Of a stretch of DNA of 64,000 nt, positions 58,390 through 64,000 are shown one piece after another. The notes beneath the pieces were generated by a model. That model saw nothing but the letters and a program-made list of their open reading frames with translations, had not been told where the DNA came from and searched no databases. Each line of letters begins with the position of its first letter. Positions within the stretch are counted from its first letter, which is position 1. A program made the position numbers and the translations under genes. Source of the DNA: DASQFQ01 sp963730115. GTDB lineage: Bacteria; Actinomycetota; Thermoleophilia; Solirubrobacterales; Solirubrobacteraceae. The stretch covers positions 62,001 to 126,000 of the forward strand of contig CAVSQM010000005.1 in NCBI GenBank assembly GCA_963730115.1, given 5' to 3'.

Positions 58390-58845
58390 ATGACGACGAT
58401 CACCGGACTCGAGCAGCTCAAGGAGGCCGAGGGCAAGGACCTCGGGACCAGCGACTGGCACGAGGTCACGCAGAAGGACATCGACACGTTCGCCGACGTC
58501 ACCGGCGATCACCAGTGGATCCACGTCGATCCCGAGCGCGCCAAGGACACGCCGTTCGGCGGGACGATCGCCCACGGCTACTACACGCTCTCGCTGGCGC
58601 CCCGCTTCTCCGAGCAGATCCTCAAGTTCGAAGGTTTCGCCTTCGGCGTCAACTACGGCCTCAACAAGGTCCGCTTCCCGGCCCCGCTGCCGGTCGGCGG
58701 CAAGGTCCGCATGAGCGCGAAGCTCGCCGGTGTCGAGCCGATCCAGGGCGGCGCCCAGGTGACGCTCGAGCTGACCTTCGAGCACGAGGGCACCGACAAG
58801 CCGGTGTGCGTCGCGGAGTCGCTCGCGCGGCTCTACGAAGGCTGA
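58390..58845 (+). CDS. MaoC-family dehydratase (R-enoyl-CoA hydratase-like)
   Basis: A 151-aa hot-dog protein with hydratase motif FADVTGDHQWIHVDPERA and PFGGTIAHGYYTLSL: the Asp and His of the hydratase 2 site. It probably hydrates enoyl-CoA thioesters. ATG 58390; divergent from the exonuclease by 25 bp. Its stop overlaps the convergent HAD gene by 13 bp. Confidence 0.92.
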   Translation: MTTITGLEQLKEAEGKDLGTSDWHEVTQKDIDTFADVTGDHQWIHVDPERAKDTPFGGTIAHGYYTLSLAPRFSEQILKFEGFAFGVNYGLNKVRFPAPLPVGGKVRMSAKLAGVEPIQGGAQVTLELTFEHEGTDKPVCVAESLARLYEG

Positions 58846-59459
58846 GCCAGCAGGCCCGGCAGCTCGGCCATGTCGGTGAAGACGCGCGCGCCGTCGAGCT
58901 GCTCGGCGGGCGTCACCCCGGCGTAGCCGAACACCGTCATGCCCGCGGCGAGCGCGCCGGCCACGCCGGCCGGCGAGTCCTCCACCACCGCGGTCGTCGC
59001 CGGCTCCCAGCCCATCGAGGTCGCCGCGTGGAGGAAGAGGTCGGGCGCCGGCTTGCCGTGCTCGACCTCGGTGGCGCTGAAGATGCGGCCGTCGAAGCGC
59101 TCCAGCAGCCCGGTGTGCCCGAGCGTGAAGCGGATCTTCGTGTGCGAGCCGCTCGAGGCGACGCAGACCGGGAGCGGGATCGCGTCGAGCGCATCCTCGA
59201 CCCCCGCGACCGGGTGCAGCTCCTCCTCGAAGGCGGCGAACATCGCCTCGCGGTACTGCAGCCGGAACTCCTCGGTGATCGTGGTGCCGCGCTCCGCCGC
59301 CCACGCCTGGATCGTCTTCCACGACCGGCCGAGGAACGCCTCGATCGACTGCTCGGGCGTCAGCGGCAGCCCGATCCCGGTCAGCAGCCCCGCGAGCACG
59401 CGGTTGGAGATCGCCTCGGAGTCGACGAGGACCCCGTCGCAATCGAAGATGACGGCCCT
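58833..59459 (-). CDS. HAD phosphatase (beta-phosphoglucomutase-like), N-terminus disrupted
   Basis: A HAD phosphatase of the PGMB type. ASSGSHTKIRF (motif II), HGKPAPDLFL (motif III) and VVEDSPAGVAGALAAGM (motif IV) are clear. The motif I region reads AVIFDCDGVLVDSEAISNRV, upstream of the first clean start (GTG 59399). The frame has TGA at 59463-59465 and no start between. If one C is extra in 59456-59458, the N-terminus becomes LIQAVIFDCDG from CTG 59466. The end shown is the first codon after the TGA that fits. Confidence 0.8.
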   Translation of the reverse strand, partial: RAVIFDCDGVLVDSEAISNRVLAGLLTGIGLPLTPEQSIEAFLGRSWKTIQAWAAERGTTITEEFRLQYREAMFAAFEEELHPVAGVEDALDAIPLPVCVASSGSHTKIRFTLGHTGLLERFDGRIFSATEVEHGKPAPDLFLHAATSMGWEPATTAVVEDSPAGVAGALAAGMTVFGYAGVTPAEQLDGARVFTDMAELPGLLAQPS

Positions 59460-60883
59460 GAATCAGCGAGACGCCGGACGGTCGGGCCGTGCTCGTCGTG
59501 GTACCGGAGCCGGTACACGCCCGCCACGGTCACGTTGTAGCCGTAGCGCCCGCCGCGCCGCACGCGCGCCACGCCGACCGTCACCCACTTGCCGCCCACA
59601 CGCCGCTGCACCTGCGCGCGACCGCTCTTGAGCACCGGCAGCACGCGGCCGCTCAGCCGGGCCACGGTGTGGGCGCGGAGCCAGGCCGCGGAGCCGAACG
59701 GGTCGGTCCCGCCCGTCGGTGGCCCGTCGGGCTCGGCCGGCGGCTCCGCACCGGTCGAGATCGACGTGAAGAACGCCCACGTGTCGAACAGCCCGAGCCG
59801 CGCCCGCAGCTGGCCGCCGGTCACGAGCGTGCGCCCGCGCGAGCCGATCACCTCGGCCTCGACGATCCGCGGCGAGCGCCCGCGCTGCAGCACCTCGATG
59901 CCGCGGAACTTGCCCTTCACCAGCGAGCCGAGCCTGCGGTCGGCCGACGCGAGCGACATCCGGATCGGCCCCCAGCGGTGGCGCGGCGACGCGTCGTCAT
60001 AGGGGTCGTCGACGGACTTGAGCCACGACCGCGGCTCGTTGCCGAGCGGCGTGTTCTCGACGTCCTCGGTGCGCCCGCCCGAGGTGGAGAAGAAGTAGGT
60101 GGTGACCGGCACGCCGTTGAAGGTGACGACCTCGCCGCGCGTCTGCGCGATCGCCTCGTCCGTCGAGGCGACCTCGGCCGCCACGCCGCCGTAGACCTGC
60201 GAGCGCGTGTCCGGATAGACGTCGAAGCCCGCGCCTGGCTTCAACGACGTCACCGCGTACGTCCGTGCCGCCACGGCCTGCGCCTTCAGCGCCTCGATCG
60301 GCCACGACGGCGGCGACTCGTCCGGCACCACGCCCCGCAGGTACGTGTCCAGCGTCACCGAGTTGATGGCGTCGACGCCGGAGAACGCGCCCGGCGAGAA
60401 GTCGATCGCGCCGCGGTAGGCGCCGTTCACGCGTCCGTTGGCCGCACGCCCGCGCAGCGTCACGATCCCGCGCCGCCCGGTCACGCGCAGCGCGCTGTAG
60501 GTGCCGAGCCGCTTGCCGCGGGCCGACAGCAGCTGCACCGAGGCGCCACGGCGGCGGACGAGGTAGGTCTTGCGCGACGAGAGCCGGCGCCGCCCCGCTC
60601 GGACCGCGCCGGTGAACGACGCCGAGCCGCGCACCGACTGCAGCAGCACGCGCACGCGCTGGTTCGGGTCCAGCGTCCCGATCGTGGTGCCCGTGTAGTA
60701 GTGGGCGAGGATGTCGCGGTAGCCGCTGCCGTTGAGCGCGAACCCGTACGCCCCGTACTGGCTCATCCCCACGCCGTGGCCGAAGCCGGCGCCCCGGATC
60801 GTGAACTTCGAGGCAGCCGCGGCCGTGCCCGCGGGGAGCAGGAGGGCCACGATGAGGCTTGTGAGGAACGTCCGAGCGCGCAT
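59381..60883 (-). CDS. SpoIID/LytB-domain secreted protein
   Basis: A 500-aa exported protein. The signal peptide (RTFLTSLIVALLLPAGTAAAA) precedes RGAGFGHGVGMSQYGAYG, then a SpoIID core (TYLRGVVPDESPPSWPIEALKAQAVAARTYA, TYFFSTSGGRTE). SpoIID proteins are peptidoglycan glycan-strand lyases. The C-terminus (about 430-470) reads as a beta-rich module. The last ~25 residues (DSGPSSSIATG...) run into the HAD gene in another frame and are probably an artefact of the indel near 59456-59470; the true stop is likely at the TGA near 59465. Confidence 0.87.
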   Translation of the reverse strand: MRARTFLTSLIVALLLPAGTAAAASKFTIRGAGFGHGVGMSQYGAYGFALNGSGYRDILAHYYTGTTIGTLDPNQRVRVLLQSVRGSASFTGAVRAGRRRLSSRKTYLVRRRGASVQLLSARGKRLGTYSALRVTGRRGIVTLRGRAANGRVNGAYRGAIDFSPGAFSGVDAINSVTLDTYLRGVVPDESPPSWPIEALKAQAVAARTYAVTSLKPGAGFDVYPDTRSQVYGGVAAEVASTDEAIAQTRGEVVTFNGVPVTTYFFSTSGGRTEDVENTPLGNEPRSWLKSVDDPYDDASPRHRWGPIRMSLASADRRLGSLVKGKFRGIEVLQRGRSPRIVEAEVIGSRGRTLVTGGQLRARLGLFDTWAFFTSISTGAEPPAEPDGPPTGGTDPFGSAAWLRAHTVARLSGRVLPVLKSGRAQVQRRVGGKWVTVGVARVRRGGRYGYNVTVAGVYRLRYHDEHGPTVRRLADSGPSSSIATGSSSTPRRSPTACSRGC

Positions 60884-60942
60884 GAGAACCAGGTGTACGG
60901 CTACGTTAGCCCGACACCAGCGGAGGGGAGAAGTTTCGGGCA

Positions 60943-62586
60943 ATGGAGCGCAAGGCGTCTGATCTGTTCGTGGAGTGCCTGGAGGTCGAGGGCGTCAAGT
61001 ACGTCTTCGGGATCCCGGGAGAGGAGACGCTCGACCTCAACGAGTCGCTCGCCAACTCCTCTGTCGACTTCATTCCGGTTCGACATGAGCAGGGCGGGGC
61101 CTACATGGCGGACATGTACGGGCGGCTCACGCAGCGCGCCGGCGTCTGCCTCGGCACGCTCGGCCCGGGCGCCACGAACCTGATCACGGGGGTCGCCGAC
61201 GCCTTCCTCGACCGCTCGCCGCTCGTCGCCCTCACCGGCCAGGGCGACCTCGAGCGCATGCACAAGGAGTCGCACCAGTACATCGACATCGTCTCGATCA
61301 TGAAGCCGGTGACGAAGTGGAACGCGCGCCTCAACTCGAGCCACATCATCCCCGAGGTCGTCCGCAAGGCGTTCAAGGTCGCGCAGGCGCAGAAGCCCGG
61401 GCCGACGCACATCGAGCTGCCCGAGGACGTCATGGCCGCCACCGTCGACGGCGCCCCGCTGCCGGCCAAGACGACCATCCGAAGCCCCGAGCCGTCGGCG
61501 CCCGAGCTGCTGAAGGCCGTCTCGATCATCCGCTCCGCCATCAACCCGATCGTGCTGGCCGGCAACGGCGTCGCCCGCGTCGGCGCCGCCGCGGCGCTGC
61601 GCGAGTTCGCCCGCGCCACCGGGATCGGCGTCGCCGAGACGTTCATGGGCAAGGGCCTGCTCGACTACGAGGACGCGCACGCGCTCGGCACCGTCGGGCT
61701 GCAGTCGCGCGACTACGCGCTCGCCGGCTTCGAGGACGCCGACGTGGTGATCACCGTCGGCTACGACCTCGTCGAGCACTCCCCGGAGAACTGGAACCCC
61801 AAGAAGGACAAGAAGATCGTCTGCATCGACACGACCGCGGCCGAGGTCGACGAGCACTTCCAGACCGAGGTCGACCTGGTCGGCGACCTCTACCACATCC
61901 TCGCCCGCCTGGCCGAGGAGCTGCGCGAGGCGCCGCACACCACCGAGAACTCGCGCTTGAACGACATCATCCTCGGGCGCTTCATGTCGGCCAAGGGCGA
62001 CGACTCGTTCCCGATGCAGCCGCCGCGCGCGCTGTGGGAGATCCGCGACGCCATGGGCCGCGAGGACCTGCTGATCTCCGACGTCGGCCTCCACAAGCTG
62101 TGGATCGCGCGCATGTTCCCCGCCCACGAGCCGAACACGGTGTTCATCGCCAACGGGCTCGCCGGCATGGGCATCGCGCTGCCGACGGCGATCGCCGCCA
62201 AGCTCGTCCACCCCGAGCGCAACGTGATCACCGTCAACGGCGACGGCGGCTTCCTCATGAACTGCCAGGAGCTGGAGACCGCGACGCGGCTGAAGACCCC
62301 GATCGTCAACGTGATCTGGGAGAACTCGCAGTACGGATCGATCGTGTGGAAGCAGGACAAGAAGTTCGGCCGCCACTTCGGCACCGACTTCACCAACCCC
62401 GACTTCGTCAAGCTCGCCGACGCGTTCGGCATGCCGGCGTGGCGGTGCGAGAAGACCGAGGACTTCGGCCGTCACCTGCGCCACGCCCTGACCCTCGACC
62501 TCCCGTCGCTGATCGTGCTGCCGATCGACTACTCGATCGACGTGGCGATCTCGGAAGAACTCGGAACGGAGACAGTTGCCGCATGA
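60943..62586 (+). CDS. Acetolactate synthase-like ThDP-dependent enzyme
   Basis: A 547-aa thiamine-diphosphate enzyme of the AlsS/IlvB type. N-terminal Glu is in VRHEQGGAYMADMYGRLT, and ThDP/Mg motif is NGDGGFLMNCQELETA with VIWENSQYGSI. GLAGMGIALPTAIAAKL precedes the GDG motif. Coupling to an aldehyde dehydrogenase rather than IlvN suggests a catabolic role. ATG 60943; stop overlaps the next gene (ATGA). Confidence 0.88.
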   Translation: MERKASDLFVECLEVEGVKYVFGIPGEETLDLNESLANSSVDFIPVRHEQGGAYMADMYGRLTQRAGVCLGTLGPGATNLITGVADAFLDRSPLVALTGQGDLERMHKESHQYIDIVSIMKPVTKWNARLNSSHIIPEVVRKAFKVAQAQKPGPTHIELPEDVMAATVDGAPLPAKTTIRSPEPSAPELLKAVSIIRSAINPIVLAGNGVARVGAAAALREFARATGIGVAETFMGKGLLDYEDAHALGTVGLQSRDYALAGFEDADVVITVGYDLVEHSPENWNPKKDKKIVCIDTTAAEVDEHFQTEVDLVGDLYHILARLAEELREAPHTTENSRLNDIILGRFMSAKGDDSFPMQPPRALWEIRDAMGREDLLISDVGLHKLWIARMFPAHEPNTVFIANGLAGMGIALPTAIAAKLVHPERNVITVNGDGGFLMNCQELETATRLKTPIVNVIWENSQYGSIVWKQDKKFGRHFGTDFTNPDFVKLADAFGMPAWRCEKTEDFGRHLRHALTLDLPSLIVLPIDYSIDVAISEELGTETVAA

Positions 62587-64000
62587 GCATCACCGCTGAT
62601 CAGGAGAAGACCGTCCTCAACAACGTCAACACGCAGCTGTTCATCGGCGGCGAGTGGCGGGAGGCGTCCGGCGGAGCCACGCTCGACGTCGAGGATCCGT
62701 CGACGGGCGAGAGCATCGCCACGATCGCCGACGCCACGCCCGAGGACGCGTCGGCCGCGCTCGACGCCGCCTGCGCCGTGCAGGCGGAGTGGGCCGCCCA
62801 CGCGCCGCGCGAGCGGGGCGAGATCCTGCGCCGCGCCTACGAGGCGCTCACCGCGAAGGCCGACGAGCTCGCGCTGGTGATGACGCTCGAGATGGGCAAG
62901 CCGCTGGCCGAGTCGAAGGCGGAGATCGCCTACGCGTCGGAGTTCTTCCGCTGGTTCGCCGAGGAGGCGGTGCGGATCGAGGGCCGCTACGCGACCGCGC
63001 CGAACGGCGCCGGGCGGCTGCTGACGATGCGCCAGCCGGTCGGCCCGTGTTACATGATCACGCCCTGGAACTTCCCGATGGCGATGGGGACGCGCAAGAT
63101 CGGCCCGGCGGTCGCGGCCGGCTGCACGATGATCGTCAAGCCGGCGCAGCAGACGCCGCTGTCGATGCTCGCGCTGGGCGAGATCCTCGAGGAGTCCGGG
63201 CTGCCCGCGGGCGTGCTCAACATCGTCACCTCGAGCAAGTCGAGCGACGTCTCGAAGCCGATCATCGGCGACCCGCGGCTGCGCAAGCTGTCGTTCACCG
63301 GCTCGACCGAGGTCGGCCGCAAGCTGATCGAGCAGTCGGCGGACCACGTCCTCCGCGTCTCGATGGAGCTGGGCGGGAACGCGCCGTTCCTCGTCTTCGA
63401 CGACGCCGACGTCGATGACGCCGTCGAGGGCGCGGTGATCGCGAAGATGCGCAACATCGGCGAGGCGTGCACGGCGGCCAACCGCTTCCACGTGGCCGAG
63501 AAGCTGCAGGACGAGTTCACCGAGAAGCTGGCGGGCAAGCTCGCCGACATGCCGGTCGGGCGCGGCACCGAGGACGAGGTGAAGGTCGGGCCGCTGATCG
63601 ACGGCGACCAGCGCGACAAGGTCGCCGAGCTCGTCGACGACGCGACCGGCAAGGGCGCGTCGGTCGCGCTCGGCGGCACCGCGCGCGACGGCGCCGGCTA
63701 CTTCTTCGAGCCGACCGTGCTGGCCGGCGTGCCGGACGACGCGCGGCTGCTGAAGGAGGAGATCTTCGGCCCGGTGGCGCCGGTGGCGTCGTTCGACGAC
63801 GAGGAGGCGGCCGTGGCGGCCGCCAACGACACCGAGTACGGGCTCGTCGCCTACGTCTACACCAGCGACATCAAGCGCGCGTTCCGCGTCGTCGAAGGGC
63901 TCGACACCGGCATGGTCGGGCTCAACCAGGGCCTCGTCTCGAACCCGGCGGCGCCGTTCGGCGGCGTCAAGCAGTCGGGCTTCGGCCGCGAGGGCGGCGC
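62583..64000 (+). CDS. gabD-like: NAD(P)-dependent aldehyde dehydrogenase (partial at window end)
   Basis: The first 472 aa of an aldehyde dehydrogenase close to succinate-semialdehyde dehydrogenases. MITPWNFPMAMGTRKIGPAV is the NAD-binding block, SFTGSTEVGR the GSTxVG loop, catalytic Glu in MELGGNAPF and Cys in GEACTAANRF. EIFGPVAPV and QSGFGREGG mark the C-terminus, so only a few residues are missing. Coupled to the ThDP enzyme. Confidence 0.93.
   Translation, partial: MSITADQEKTVLNNVNTQLFIGGEWREASGGATLDVEDPSTGESIATIADATPEDASAALDAACAVQAEWAAHAPRERGEILRRAYEALTAKADELALVMTLEMGKPLAESKAEIAYASEFFRWFAEEAVRIEGRYATAPNGAGRLLTMRQPVGPCYMITPWNFPMAMGTRKIGPAVAAGCTMIVKPAQQTPLSMLALGEILEESGLPAGVLNIVTSSKSSDVSKPIIGDPRLRKLSFTGSTEVGRKLIEQSADHVLRVSMELGGNAPFLVFDDADVDDAVEGAVIAKMRNIGEACTAANRFHVAEKLQDEFTEKLAGKLADMPVGRGTEDEVKVGPLIDGDQRDKVAELVDDATGKGASVALGGTARDGAGYFFEPTVLAGVPDDARLLKEEIFGPVAPVASFDDEEAAVAAANDTEYGLVAYVYTSDIKRAFRVVEGLDTGMVGLNQGLVSNPAAPFGGVKQSGFGREGG

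Noticed and set aside
58365..58502. Longer 5'-3' exonuclease start at 58502
   Set aside because: It runs through the divergent MaoC gene; the conserved N-terminus begins at ATG 58364.

Overview
The window is 64 kb of very GC-rich, gene-dense bacterial chromosome, with about 60 protein genes on both strands and many ATGA/GTGA/TTGA start-stop overlaps. The content (Ccm-type cytochrome c biogenesis next to hemA-hemC-cobA/hemD, an F420-type luciferase-like oxidoreductase, MpaB/DUF2236, DUF1385, ArsR-AHSA1 pairs, TgpA-like transglutaminase) points to a high-GC actinobacterium, most likely Thermoleophilia/Solirubrobacterales. That assignment is inferred from gene families only. No insertion sequence, prophage, CRISPR array or rRNA is visible; one tRNA-Arg(CCU) is present.

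Layout. 0-5.8 kb: HAD hydrolase, CPBP protease, YbdK-like ligase, pyrE, a 152-bp nested palindrome, a TgpA-like transglutaminase and the tRNA. 5.9-12.4 kb: dipeptide ABC transporter in the order dppC-dppA-dppB-dppD-dppF, then a YbaK-like deacylase. 12.4-17.8 kb: ArsR/AHSA1 pair divergent from clpP across two operator-like palindromes, an unknown acidic protein, dtd, and a broken AAA/TPR regulator. 17.8-26.4 kb: GGDEF-EAL protein, tlpA-GNAT-galT operon, and a helicase with a Lys/Arg-rich repeat tail. 26.4-35 kb: a long minus-strand run birA, SAM hydroxide adenosyltransferase, cobA/hemD, hemC, hemA, ccmD, ccmC, ccmB, ccmA, moaB, siroheme synthase. These make tetrapyrroles and deliver heme to c-type cytochromes. 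35-40 kb: MpaB-like oxygenase, an ALDH-fold protein without catalytic residues, an RTX/MopE-like secreted protein and rarA. 40-49 kb: a tight Fe-S/FAD/small protein/LLM operon, TauE, M20 peptidase, DUF1385 protein, ftsH. 49-54 kb: mreB, lipid-kinase-like protein, methylmalonyl-CoA epimerase, PAP2, ychF, degenerate REC-GGDEF protein. 54-64 kb: LuxR-type AAA regulator, 5'-3' exonuclease, MaoC hydratase, HAD phosphatase, SpoIID/LytB, and a ThDP enzyme coupled to an aldehyde dehydrogenase that runs off the end.

Two things stand out. First, a 49-nt hairpin element occurs twice (3323-3371 and 26329-26377) with identical architecture and a fully compensated three-base-pair change. That is direct evidence of selection on structure, and copy 1 is the core of the larger palindrome. 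Second, about a dozen single-base indels, nearly all insertions, break otherwise normal genes (tgpA, dppA, dppD, the AAA/TPR gene, the helicase, the spoIID/HAD junction). The bias to insertions fits uncorrected sequencing error better than gene decay. Several genes also appear to start at CTG.
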